A DNA stretch of 25,203 nt from an uncultured Eubacteriales bacterium. GTDB lineage: Bacteria > Bacillota > Clostridia > Christensenellales > Borkfalkiaceae. Numbering within the stretch: position 1 is the stretch's first letter; the number at the start of each line of letters is the position of its first letter. Of this stretch, positions 14,350-21,440 are shown piece by piece. The stretch covers positions 1 through 25,203 of the forward strand of contig URHP01000019.1 of NCBI GenBank assembly GCA_900547645.1, read 5' to 3'. A model generated the notes under the pieces. That model saw nothing but the letters and a program-made list of their open reading frames with translations, did no database searches and was not told the origin of the DNA. The translations under genes and the position numbers were made by a program.

Positions 14350-15186
14350 TTACAGCTCCTCCTTTTCGCAGCGGATGCAATGGCATTGGATGTTGACGGC
14401 GACGGGCAGCCCTGCAATGTGCGTGGGGGCGATCTCGCAGGCGACGCCCAGCGCCGTTACCTTTCCGCCGAACCCCTGCGCGCCGATGCCGAGCGCGTTG
14501 ATCTTTTCCAGCGCCTCCCGTTCGATGGATGCGACGTCTTCGCGCGAATTGGAGGTCCCTGCGTCGCGCGTCAGCGCCTTTTTTGCCAGAAAGGCGCAGG
14601 AATCGAACGCGCCGCCGATGCCGACGCCCACATAGACGGGCGGACAGGGACGGGAGCCCGCAAGGCGTACCGTCTCGGTAATGGCGTTGACGATGCCCGC
14701 ACGCCCTTCGGCGGGCGTGAGCATCCAGAGCCTGCTCATGTTTTCGCTGCCGAATCCTTTCGGGAGGAAGGTGACGTGCAGCCGGTCGCCGGGAACGATC
14801 TCGACGTGCAGATGCGCGGGCGTATTGTCGCCCGTATTGACGCGCGTCAGGGGATCGCAGATGCTCTTGCGGAAATACCCGTCCGCATAGGCGCGGCGGA
14901 CGCCGTCGTTCACGGCTTCCGAAAGGGGCATGCCCGTAAGATGCACGTCCTGTCCGAGTTCCAGCAGCACCACCGCCATGCCCGTATCCTGGCAGACGGG
15001 CATGCCTTCGCGCAGCGCCGTGTCCGCGTTCCGGATGACCGTTTCCAGCGCAAAGCGTGCCGCGCCCGTCTCCGCGGCGGCGGCTGCATTGAGCGCCGCG
15101 CGGCACGCGGGGGTAAGTTGTAAGCCCGCTTTTCTTGCAAGGCGGTATACGCAATCGGAGATCGCGCCCGTATCAATGGTTCTCAT
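14350..15186 (-). CDS. Class I fumarate hydratase (or tartrate dehydratase) alpha subunit
   Basis: N-terminal (alpha) subunit of the [4Fe-4S] hydro-lyase, 278 aa, the expected size. Cluster ligands fit Cys65 (CQDTG), Cys181 (CPPVYVGVGIGG) and Cys268 (QCHC). Other family blocks are TRVNTGDNTPAHLH, LPKGFGSENMS and GFGGKVTALGV. The enzyme would feed fumarate/malate metabolism in an anaerobe. The ATG at 15186 is chosen because MRTIDT begins the conserved region. The long frame further upstream is not conserved and runs through the promoter. There is no Shine-Dalgarno, and the -10 box ends 7 nt before the ATG. Confidence 0.92.
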   Translation of the reverse strand: MRTIDTGAISDCVYRLARKAGLQLTPACRAALNAAAAAETGAARFALETVIRNADTALREGMPVCQDTGMAVVLLELGQDVHLTGMPLSEAVNDGVRRAYADGYFRKSICDPLTRVNTGDNTPAHLHVEIVPGDRLHVTFLPKGFGSENMSRLWMLTPAEGRAGIVNAITETVRLAGSRPCPPVYVGVGIGGAFDSCAFLAKKALTRDAGTSNSREDVASIEREALEKINALGIGAQGFGGKVTALGVACEIAPTHIAGLPVAVNIQCHCIRCEKEEL

Positions 15187-15193
15187 GGCTCTT

Positions 15194-15222
15194 ATTATAG
15201 AACAAATTTTGCAAAAAGCAAA
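15194..15222 (-). promoter_or_regulatory. Leaderless-type promoter of the fumarase operon
   Basis: On the minus strand, a TTTGCT-like -35 (15222-15217) lies 17 bp from a perfect TATAAT (15199-15194). Seven bases then separate it from the ATG at 15186, so transcription should begin at or one base before the ATG. Confidence 0.7.
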
Positions 15223-15231
15223 GTTTTTCCT

Positions 15232-15259
15232 TGGACATTTTCGCATTTTCCTGTATAAT
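15232..15259 (+). promoter_or_regulatory. Leaderless-type promoter of the CPBP protease gene
   Basis: TGGACA (15232-15237, five of six consensus bases) and TATAAT (15254-15259) with a 16-bp spacer. Only six bases separate the -10 box from the ATG at 15266, so the predicted first transcribed base is the A of ATG. Confidence 0.72.
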
Positions 15260-15265
15260 AGCGGT

Positions 15266-16198
15266 ATGGCGGAACAGGAAGCACAGTTTTTCAAAAAGCG
15301 GGCGCTCACGGAAGCGGGCGTCTCCTATTCGGTCGGGGCGGCGCTGCCCGTGCTTGTCTCGCTCATCGTCGGGTTCGTCGCGGCGCTTGCGGCGGGGGAC
15401 GGCTATGCGGATACCGCATGGTACCGCTTTCTTGCCTATCTCGTGCCGCAGGTCTGTTTTGCGGCGACGGCGCTTATCTTCTTCCGCCGCAGCAAAGTTC
15501 CCGTCCGCAGCGTGTACTGCGGCTGCAAATGGTATTATTTCCCCGTGGCGCTCCTCATGCAGTTCGGGCTCATGTTTTCGCTTTCCGAACTCAACAACCT
15601 GTTTGTGGGCATGCTGGAGTCCTTCGGGTATGCAAGCTCTCTCTCCGCGCTCCCGCCTCTGGACGGCTGGTACCTGCTGCCCGCGCTCCTCATCATCGCG
15701 GTGCTTCCCGCCGTCTTTGAAGAGACGCTCTTCCGCGGCATTCTTGTGGGACGCATGGCGGCGTCCGAATGGGGGACGGCGGCAACGGTGTTCATTTCGG
15801 GCGCGCTGTTCTCCCTCTATCACGGCAATCCCGCACAGACGATCTATCAGTTTCTCTGCGGTGTGTGTTTTGCACTGATCGTCGTGCGCTCGGGCAGCAT
15901 TCTGCCCTCGATCGTCGCGCATTTTGCCAACAATGCGCTGATCGTGGTCCTGACGGCGACGGGCTACGGCGTGGAAGGCGGCTGGGAAATGCCCTTCGGC
16001 TGGAACGCGGGGCTGATCGCCGCGTCTGCCGTCTGTCTTGCCGCCGTGCTCGCGTTTCTCGTTTTTTTCGACAAGTCGAATCAAAGAAAGGGCGGCGTGA
16101 AGGACGGAAAAGCGTTCTTCTTTGCCGCCGCCGTCGGCATCGCCGTGTGCGCGGTGCAATGGATCGCCGTTCTTGTTGCGGGGTTTATCGGTGGTTAA
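15266..16198 (+). CDS. CPBP family intramembrane glutamic endopeptidase
   Basis: Integral membrane protein of 310 aa of the CPBP (CAAX protease/bacteriocin-processing, Abi) family. Motif 1 is EETLFRG (Glu152, Glu153, Arg157), motif 2 FSLYHGN (His186) and motif 3 HFANN (His219, Asn223). These are the catalytic residues of this glutamic protease family. Hydrophobic segments flank them, with further membrane segments at about 25-45, 57-73, 90-107, 135-151 and near the C-terminus. The substrate is unknown; relatives cleave prenylated or small peptides or act in bacteriocin immunity. There is no Shine-Dalgarno before ATG 15266, which sits 6 nt after a TATAAT. Its end overlaps rlmH by 8 nt. Confidence 0.88.
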   Translation: MAEQEAQFFKKRALTEAGVSYSVGAALPVLVSLIVGFVAALAAGDGYADTAWYRFLAYLVPQVCFAATALIFFRRSKVPVRSVYCGCKWYYFPVALLMQFGLMFSLSELNNLFVGMLESFGYASSLSALPPLDGWYLLPALLIIAVLPAVFEETLFRGILVGRMAASEWGTAATVFISGALFSLYHGNPAQTIYQFLCGVCFALIVVRSGSILPSIVAHFANNALIVVLTATGYGVEGGWEMPFGWNAGLIAASAVCLAAVLAFLVFFDKSNQRKGGVKDGKAFFFAAAVGIAVCAVQWIAVLVAGFIGG

Positions 16199-16628
16199 GG
16201 TCAGCGTCGTCTGCGTGGGAAAACTCAAAGAGGAATATTGGCGCGCCGCCGTCGCCGAATACGCCAAGCGGCTTTCCCGGTTCTGTCGGTTCGAAATCGT
16301 CGAGCTTGCCGAAAAGCGCTCGCCCGAAGAGGAGGCGGACGCCATCCTGCGTGCCTGCCGCGGTCACGTTTTTGCGCTGGCGTCCGAGGGGAAGCAGGTC
16401 ACTTCCGAGCAATTTGCCGCCAAGATCGCCGCGCTTTGCGATCGGGGCGAGGAACTGACCTTTGTGATCGGCTCCTCGTGCGGGCTTTCGGAGCGCGTCA
16501 AACGGGCGGCGGATGAAAAGCTCTCGTTTTCCATGATGACCTTTCCGCACCAGATGATGCGCGTCGTGCTTGCCGAGCAGATCTATCGGGCGTTCATGAT
16601 CGCCGCGGGCGCGGAATACCACAAGTAA
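16191..16628 (+). CDS. rlmH: 23S rRNA (pseudouridine-1915-N3) methyltransferase RlmH
   Basis: SPOUT methyltransferase that methylates pseudouridine 1915 in helix 69 of 23S rRNA. The protein has 145 aa, slightly shorter than Bacillus RlmH (159). Typical blocks: VCVGKLKEEYW, EYAKRLSRF, FALASEGKQ, FVIGSSCGLSE (SAM-knot glycine loop), LSFSMMTFPHQMMRVVLAEQIYRAF and the C-terminal EYHK. The GTG at 16191 is chosen because it places the conserved VSVVCVGKL at the normal distance. It lies inside the end of the CPBP gene, so expression is probably coupled. Confidence 0.94.
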   Translation: MVKVSVVCVGKLKEEYWRAAVAEYAKRLSRFCRFEIVELAEKRSPEEEADAILRACRGHVFALASEGKQVTSEQFAAKIAALCDRGEELTFVIGSSCGLSERVKRAADEKLSFSMMTFPHQMMRVVLAEQIYRAFMIAAGAEYHK

Positions 16629-16659
16629 CGCAAAATCTCTCCGCCGCGTATCATGTAGG

Positions 16660-17472
16660 GTGAACGTCTATGATGAAGTCAAGGCATTTTACGAGGGCTA
16701 CCGCGGCGAAAAACGCGTGATCGGGAAGAGCCGCGAAGGGCGCGACATCTTTGCCCTGTTCGTCGGGACGAAGGACGGCGCGGTCGGCGTCTCCACCTAT
16801 GCCATCCATGCGCGGGAGTGGATCACGGCGTATCTCGCCATGCAGCACGTCCGCCGCGGCATGGTGCGCGGCGGCGTGTGGATCGTCCCGCTCGTCAATC
16901 CGGACGGCGCGCTGCTCGTGCAGGAGGGCGTGCAGACCGTCCGCACGACGCTGCGCGGCGGGCTCCTGTACCTCAACGGCGGTTCGGACTTTTCGCTCTG
17001 GAAGGCGAACGCGCGGGCGGTCGATCTCAATGTCAATTTCGATGCGGGCTGGGGGACGGGCAGGCAGAACCTGCGCGCTCCCGCGCCCGCCAACTATATC
17101 GGCATCGCGCCCTTTTCGGAGCCCGAGACGCAGGCGCTGCGCGATTTTACGCTGGAAGTTTCCCCCGCGTTTACGGTGAGCTATCACACCAAGGGGGAGG
17201 TCATTTACTGGCGGTACCGTCAGGGCGCGCTGCGCGCGCGGCGGGACAAAAAATATGCAAAAATTTTAAGCGGCGCAACGGGGTATCCTCTTGCGGAAGC
17301 GGAAGGCTCTGCGGGCGGGTATAAAGATTGGTGCCTGGAGACGCTCAGGATCCCTGCCTTTACCGTGGAAGCGGGGCGGGAGAGCTTTCCGCATCCGCTC
17401 GGGCGGTCTTCGCTCGCGGACATCGTGACGAAGAATCTCGACGCGCTCGTAAAACTGACAATGGCATTCTGA
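16660..17472 (+). CDS. M14 family zinc carboxypeptidase, cytosolic
   Basis: Zinc carboxypeptidase-like protein of 270 aa without signal peptide or cell-wall-binding domain, so probably cytoplasmic. Zinc ligands are His50 and Glu53 (IHAREW) and His176 (SYHTKGE). The general base is Glu237 (FTVEAGRES). NPDGALL (80-86) and VDLNVNF (121-127) are the family substrate motifs. The usual Arg of DLNRNF is Val here, which I recall as typical of a Clostridia subfamily. Relatives hydrolyse gamma-D-glutamyl-diaminopimelate or other peptides in wall recycling; this is inference. GTG at 16660 is the only in-frame start at that point. It has only a weak AGGG abutting it, and a TATCAT box lies 5 nt upstream. 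Confidence 0.82.
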   Translation: MNVYDEVKAFYEGYRGEKRVIGKSREGRDIFALFVGTKDGAVGVSTYAIHAREWITAYLAMQHVRRGMVRGGVWIVPLVNPDGALLVQEGVQTVRTTLRGGLLYLNGGSDFSLWKANARAVDLNVNFDAGWGTGRQNLRAPAPANYIGIAPFSEPETQALRDFTLEVSPAFTVSYHTKGEVIYWRYRQGALRARRDKKYAKILSGATGYPLAEAEGSAGGYKDWCLETLRIPAFTVEAGRESFPHPLGRSSLADIVTKNLDALVKLTMAF

Positions 17473-17473
17473 T

Positions 17474-17935
17474 ATGGACGAAACATTCATGCGCGAGGCG
17501 ATCCGCCTTGCCCGAAAAGCGAAAAAGCGCGGGGAAGTCCCCATCGGCGCGGTGGTGGTCCTGAACGGCAGGATTGTGGGGCGCGGCTATAACCTGCGCA
17601 CGAAATTGCAGATGGCGACGGCGCACGCCGAAATGCGCGCCATCGACAGGGCGTGCAAAAAACTGCATTCATGGCGGCTGCCCGGCGCGGAACTGTACGT
17701 CACGCTCGAACCCTGTCCCATGTGCATGGGGGCGATCCTGAACGCCCGCATCGACCGCGTCTATTTCGGCGCATACGAGCAGAAGGGCAGAAGCCTTACC
17801 GGCGAGCTGGCAAACGCCAATCTCCTCAACCACAGGGTGGAAGTGACGGGCGGCGTTTTGAAGGACGAGTGCGCCGAGGTGCTCACTTCCTTTTTTGCCG
17901 AAATGCGCGCAAGAGAGAAAGCAAAGAAAAAGTAG
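17474..17935 (+). CDS. tadA: tRNA-specific adenosine deaminase TadA
   Basis: Zinc deaminase converting A34 to inosine in tRNA-Arg(ACG), 153 aa. The zinc/catalytic site is complete: HAE (His51, Glu53) and PCPMC (Cys81, Cys84). NANLLNHRVEVTGGVL matches the tRNA-recognising C-terminal region of TadA. It starts one base after the stop of the M14 gene (TGATATG) and has no clear Shine-Dalgarno, so translation is probably coupled. With rlmH upstream this unit carries two RNA-modification genes. Confidence 0.95.
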   Translation: MDETFMREAIRLARKAKKRGEVPIGAVVVLNGRIVGRGYNLRTKLQMATAHAEMRAIDRACKKLHSWRLPGAELYVTLEPCPMCMGAILNARIDRVYFGAYEQKGRSLTGELANANLLNHRVEVTGGVLKDECAEVLTSFFAEMRAREKAKKK

Positions 17936-17951
17936 AGTGCACTGGCAGAAG

Positions 17952-17975
17952 GGCTTCCCGGCGGGAGGCCTTTTT
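17952..17975 (+). terminator. Terminator after tadA
   Basis: GGCTTCCC (17952-17959) and GGGAGGCC (17963-17970, one G-U pair) close a 3-nt loop, followed by TTTTT. Confidence 0.8.
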
Positions 17976-18037
17976 ATGTTGCCGTTTCGGATGCGCTCTA
18001 TGCCTGTTTGCTATGGAAACCGATAAAAAAGAGGTAT

Positions 18038-18066
18038 TTGACAGGCGGAAAATTGTGGGGTATAAT
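18038..18066 (+). promoter_or_regulatory. Consensus promoter of the alcohol dehydrogenase gene
   Basis: A perfect TTGACA (18038-18043) and TATAAT (18061-18066) with a 17-bp spacer. The leader is about 35 nt and carries a small GCGGC/GCCGC hairpin (18079-18094) and the AAGGAG Shine-Dalgarno. Confidence 0.9.
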
Positions 18067-18107
18067 AGAGAAAAAAGCGGCGGACCTGCCGCAAAAAGGA
18101 GAAGAAA

Positions 18108-19274
18108 ATGCTCGGGAATTTTACCTATTGCAATCCGACAAAACTGTATTTCGGGAAGGGTTCGCTGGAAAATCTGAAAAAAGAGCTTGCCGGCTACGGA
18201 AAGAACGTGATGCTCGTCTACGGCGGCGGTTCCATCAAAAAGAACGGTATTTACGATCAGGTCGTCGCTATTCTGAAGGAGTGCGGCAAGACCGTTGCGG
18301 AGGATGCGGGCGTCATGCCCAATCCCACGGTGGAAAAACTGTACGAGGGCATCGAACGCGCGCGGGCATGTAAGGCGGACCTCATTCTCGCCGTGGGCGG
18401 CGGTTCCGTCTGCGACTATGCCAAGGCGGTCTCCGTCTCCGTCAACTGCAACGAGGATCCGTGGGACAAGTACTTCATCCGCTTCGAGGAGCCGACCTGC
18501 GCGATCGTTCCCGTCGCGTGCGTTCTGACCATGGTCGGCACGGGGAGCGAAATGAACGGCGGCTCCGTCATCACCAATCACGCGCAGAAACTCAAGATCG
18601 GGCACGTCTTCGGCACGGAAGTCTTTCCCAAGTTTTCCATTCTCGATCCGACGTACACGTTCACGCTGCCGCACTATCAGATGGTTTCGGGTATCTATGA
18701 TATTTTCAATCACATCTGCGAGCAGTACTTTTCGGGTACGGACGACAACACGAGCGACTACCTCGCCGAAGGGCTCATGCGTTCGCTCATCGTCTCCGGG
18801 CGGATCGCGAACAAGGATCCCATGAATTACGAGGCGCGCAGCAACATCATGTGGACGGCGACCTGGGCGCTCAACACGCTGATCGCCATGGGCAAGGATA
18901 CCGACTGGGAAGTGCATATGCTCGGGCAGGCGGTCGGCGCGCATACCGACGCGACGCACGGCATGACGCTCGCCGCGGTCTCGATGGCGTACTACCGCCA
19001 TATCCTGCCTTACGGGCTCGCAAAATTCCGCCGCTTTGCCGTCAACGTCTGGGACGTGGATCCTGCGGGCAAGACGGACGGGCAGATCGCAGAGGCGGGA
19101 CTTGCCGCCATGGAGAGCTGGATGAAGGAGCTGGGGCTCGTTATGAATCTTTCCGGACTCGGCGTGAAAGAGGATATGATCGACGGGCTGGTCAAGAGCA
19201 CGCTCGCGATGGAGGGCGGCTACAAGGTGCTCGGCGAAGACGAGATCCGCGCCATTTTCAAAGAAAGTCTGTAA
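18108..19274 (+). CDS. Iron-containing alcohol dehydrogenase (butanol dehydrogenase-like)
   Basis: Group III Fe-dependent, NAD(P)H-linked alcohol dehydrogenase of the BdhA/YqhD type, 388 aa. The nucleotide-binding motif is VGGGS (96-100). Iron ligands fit Asp198 and His202 (YDIFNHICEQYF), His270 (WEVHMLG) and His284 (ATHGMTLA). It opens with FTYCNPTKLYFGKGSL, typical of butanol dehydrogenases. It would reduce aldehydes to alcohols to regenerate NAD(P)+ in fermentation. Substrate is not predictable. It has a full consensus promoter and Shine-Dalgarno, so strong expression is likely. Confidence 0.94.
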   Translation: MLGNFTYCNPTKLYFGKGSLENLKKELAGYGKNVMLVYGGGSIKKNGIYDQVVAILKECGKTVAEDAGVMPNPTVEKLYEGIERARACKADLILAVGGGSVCDYAKAVSVSVNCNEDPWDKYFIRFEEPTCAIVPVACVLTMVGTGSEMNGGSVITNHAQKLKIGHVFGTEVFPKFSILDPTYTFTLPHYQMVSGIYDIFNHICEQYFSGTDDNTSDYLAEGLMRSLIVSGRIANKDPMNYEARSNIMWTATWALNTLIAMGKDTDWEVHMLGQAVGAHTDATHGMTLAAVSMAYYRHILPYGLAKFRRFAVNVWDVDPAGKTDGQIAEAGLAAMESWMKELGLVMNLSGLGVKEDMIDGLVKSTLAMEGGYKVLGEDEIRAIFKESL

Positions 19275-19317
19275 CATTCCCCGCAGCACAGGGAGAAGAT
19301 TTGATAAGGAGATCGTT

Positions 19318-19938
19318 ATGAAGGTTTTATTGGTCAACGGAAGTCCGCGCGCCGCGGGCTGCACGTTTACGGCGCTTTCGGAAGTGGCAAAGACGCTGCA
19401 GGAAGAGGGGATCGAAACGGAGATCTTCCAGCTCGGCACAAAGCCCGTGCAGGACTGCATCGCCTGCATGAAGTGCCGCGAACTGCAAAAGTGCGTCTTT
19501 GACGACGTTGCAAACGAACTGATCGAAAAGGCAAAGGGAGCGGACGGCTTTGTATTCGGGACGCCCGTCTACTATGCGCATCCGTCCGGAAGGGTGCAGT
19601 CCGTGCTCGACAGGGCGTTTTACGCGGGCGGGTACGCTTTTGCGTGCAAGCCCGGGGCGGCGGTCGTTTCGGCGCGCAGGGGAGGCACGGCGGCTTCGTT
19701 CGACGTGCTCAACAAATACTTCGGCATTACTTCCATGCCCGTCGTTTCGTCCACCTATTGGAACATGGTTTACGGCAAGACGCCCGACGAAGTGCGGCAG
19801 GACGCCGAGGGGATGCAGACCATGCGCAACCTTGGCAGAAACATGGCGTATCTTTTGAAGTGCATGGAAGCCGGAAGGGCGGCGGGCATCGCGTTTCCCG
19901 CGCAGGAAAATTCCGTGCGTACGAATTTCATCCGCTGA
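19318..19938 (+). CDS. NADPH-dependent FMN reductase / iron-sulfur flavoprotein-like
   Basis: Flavodoxin-fold oxidoreductase of 206 aa. NGSPR (7-11) is the FMN phosphate loop, and GTPVYYAHPSGRVQSVLDR (about 81-99) is a second FMN-contact block. Cys47, Cys50, Cys53 and Cys59 form C-x2-C-x2-C-x5-C, the spacing of iron-sulfur flavoproteins. A 4Fe-4S cluster is therefore possible but not certain, as many relatives have similar cysteines. Electron partner unknown. AAGGAG precedes the ATG. It follows the alcohol dehydrogenase by 43 nt with no terminator, so co-transcription is likely. Confidence 0.87.
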   Translation: MKVLLVNGSPRAAGCTFTALSEVAKTLQEEGIETEIFQLGTKPVQDCIACMKCRELQKCVFDDVANELIEKAKGADGFVFGTPVYYAHPSGRVQSVLDRAFYAGGYAFACKPGAAVVSARRGGTAASFDVLNKYFGITSMPVVSSTYWNMVYGKTPDEVRQDAEGMQTMRNLGRNMAYLLKCMEAGRAAGIAFPAQENSVRTNFIR

Positions 19939-19942
19939 CGCG

Positions 19943-20224
19943 GTGCGCAGTCCGTTCTATGCGGGGACGCTGAGCGGCAATCAGCTCAAGCTCATTGCAT
20001 GCGTCAGCATGCTCATCGACCATATCGGAATGATCTTTTTCCCCGATATGGTCGTTTTGCGTACCGTCGGACGGCTCGCCATGCCGATCCTTGTGCTGTA
20101 CAGCGGCAAAAGGGGAACGCGCGATCTCAAACTGTTCTTCTATCTGTTTTATCCCGCGCATCTTGCAGTGCTCGGTGCGGTCTATCTGATCATGGATCCC
20201 GGATTCATCGTAACTTTGTTCTGA
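19943..20224 (+). CDS. Shortened TraX-like membrane protein (central region missing)
   Basis: 93-residue protein. The first part, LKLIACVSMLIDHIGMIFFPD...LRTVGRLAMP, matches the N-terminus of TraX-family membrane proteins. The last part, LYSGKRGTRDLKLFFYLFYPAHLAVL, matches their C-terminus. TraX proteins are usually above 200 aa with many membrane segments; here the two ends meet at about residue 49 and the middle is absent, in frame. It may be a decayed remnant or a minimal form with two or three membrane helices. TraX acetylates pilin in the F plasmid, but chromosomal Clostridia copies are of unknown role. The GTG start lies 4 nt after the flavoprotein stop, without a Shine-Dalgarno. Confidence 0.65.
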   Translation: MRSPFYAGTLSGNQLKLIACVSMLIDHIGMIFFPDMVVLRTVGRLAMPILVLYSGKRGTRDLKLFFYLFYPAHLAVLGAVYLIMDPGFIVTLF

Positions 20225-20275
20225 ATCGTCATCGGTGCGGCGGGCAGACCGCATATGTCCGGAAAGGAGGCGAAC

Positions 20276-20488
20276 ATGGAAAATACGTTTGCAGAGATCC
20301 TGCGGGAATTTCTGATGCTCAATCGATTGTCGCAGACGGCGTTTGCGAACGAGATCGGCGTCAAGCAGAGTCAGGTCAGCGAATGGCTGAGCGGAAAAGC
20401 AAAGCCCGGGTATGACGCTTTGCGAAAAATGTCGCTTGCCTACGGTGTCTCTGCCGATTATTTTCTCGGACTGAAAGACCGGTTTTAA
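20276..20488 (+). CDS. Small XRE-family helix-turn-helix regulator
   Basis: 70-residue protein that is almost entirely an XRE/Cro HTH domain: RLSQTAFANEIGVKQSQVSEWLSGKAKPGYDALRKMSLAYGVSADYFLGL. It has no ligand or dimerisation domain beyond this. The ATG at 20276 follows a perfect AAAGGAGG (20263-20270); an upstream ATG at 20255 lies before this site and is not chosen. Target genes are unknown. It stands apart from TraX by 51 nt and has a strong hairpin downstream. Confidence 0.88.
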   Translation: MENTFAEILREFLMLNRLSQTAFANEIGVKQSQVSEWLSGKAKPGYDALRKMSLAYGVSADYFLGLKDRF

Positions 20489-20491
20489 AAG

Positions 20492-20524
20492 GCGCCCGCC
20501 GTCGCATTGTGCGACGGCGGGCGC
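20492..20524. terminator. Bidirectional terminator between XRE and SDR genes
   Basis: A perfect 15-bp GC-rich stem (20492-20506 with 20510-20524) with a TTG loop between convergent genes. On the minus strand it is followed by CCTTTTAAAA, so it is best as a terminator for the SDR gene. On the plus strand only AATATTG follows. Confidence 0.8.
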
Positions 20525-20560
20525 AATATTGTTCTGAATCAATTCATCGGAAAGGGACCA

Positions 20561-21337
20561 TCACTTGTTTTTCAGTTTCTGCTGACCGATAAAGACGCGC
20601 ATGACAAGAGAGTGGGGCAGCAGTTTGGTCGCCGCGTGCGTCGCCTTTGCAATGAATCCGGGCACCACGTAATCGCGCTTTTTCTTCATGGCGGCGAAGG
20701 TCTTTTTGACAATGAAAGCGGGATCGTACATGCAGTCGAAGTGCGTGATCACGCTCTGCTTGTTGGCGCGGTCAAAAAAGGCGGTCTTTGTCCAGTAGGG
20801 GCAGACGGCGAGCACGCGGATCCCGCGCGGGCGCAGTTCCTGATTGACGGCACGCGAGAGAGAAAGCACATATGCCTTGGTCGCGGCGTATTCCGCGCCG
20901 AAGGGAACGGGCTGAAAGGCGGCTACGCTTGCAATGTTGACGATCGTGCTTCCCTTGGCGCAGAAGGGAAGCACTGCGCGCATGACCAGCGTGAGCGCGC
21001 GGCAGTTGAGGTCGACCATTCCCGCCGCATCCTCTTCGGGAATGCGGTCAAAGCGTTCGAATTTGCCGTATCCGCTCGCGTTGATCAGGATATGCACAAG
21101 GGGCTGTTCCTCTTCCAATTGTGCGGAAAGGCGGGAGATGCTCTCCGCCTGCGTCAGATCGAGCGCGAATGCGCGCACGGGGACGGGGAGTTCTTCGCCG
21201 AGGGCAAACAGCCTGTCTTCCCTGCGCGCGACCAGCCAGATCTCGTCGAGGCGGCAGTGTGCGGGCAGTCCCGCGGCGAGCAGTTTTCCGATGCCCGACG
21301 AAGCGCCCGTGACGATGGCGATTTTTTTCTGTGACAT
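20561..21337 (-). CDS. Short-chain dehydrogenase/reductase
   Basis: Classical SDR oxidoreductase of 258 aa with NAD(P)H cofactor motif TGASSGIG (10-17). The catalytic set fits Ser137, Tyr150 and Lys154 (YAATK). NASGYG corresponds to the NAG motif. Arg38/Arg39 after the second strand suggest NADP(H). The C-terminal lysine-rich tail KLKNK is short. Substrate unknown; relatives act on lipids, sterols or bile acids, and nothing here singles one out. The ATG at 21337 has GGAGGAA upstream, so the longer frame to 21427 is not used. It diverges from hsp20. Confidence 0.9.
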   Translation of the reverse strand: MSQKKIAIVTGASSGIGKLLAAGLPAHCRLDEIWLVARREDRLFALGEELPVPVRAFALDLTQAESISRLSAQLEEEQPLVHILINASGYGKFERFDRIPEEDAAGMVDLNCRALTLVMRAVLPFCAKGSTIVNIASVAAFQPVPFGAEYAATKAYVLSLSRAVNQELRPRGIRVLAVCPYWTKTAFFDRANKQSVITHFDCMYDPAFIVKKTFAAMKKKRDYVVPGFIAKATHAATKLLPHSLVMRVFIGQQKLKNK

Positions 21338-21392
21338 AAAAAATTCCTCCGATAATTCGTTTACATTATGTTTTAGGAACTTCGAAACACGG

Positions 21393-21440
21393 TATAATAT
21401 ATATGACCTCCGAAGGGGAGGCTCCAAAGGAGAAAAAATT
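21393..21440 (+). promoter_or_regulatory. hsp20 -10 box and structured leader
   Basis: TATAAT (21393-21398) has no good -35 at 16-18 bp. The predicted leader (about 21405-21440) contains CCTCC/GGAGG (21407-21411 with 21417-21421) and then CTCC-AAA-AGGAG-type pairing, where 21422-21425 pairs with 21429-21432. The latter covers the Shine-Dalgarno (AAAGGAG). Such a weak stem could melt on heating. No CIRCE element (HrcA operator) is visible. Confidence 0.45.

Noticed and set aside
17883..19469. 528-residue minus-strand frame opposite the alcohol dehydrogenase
   Set aside because: Composition is typical of antisense translation (many Arg/His), and it runs across tadA, a terminator and a consensus promoter.
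21360..21400. Alternative sigma factor promoter (sigma-B-like GTTT...GGTAT) for hsp20
   Set aside because: GTTTTA and CGGTAT have a plausible 15-bp spacing but match the consensus poorly, and no sigma-B gene is in view.
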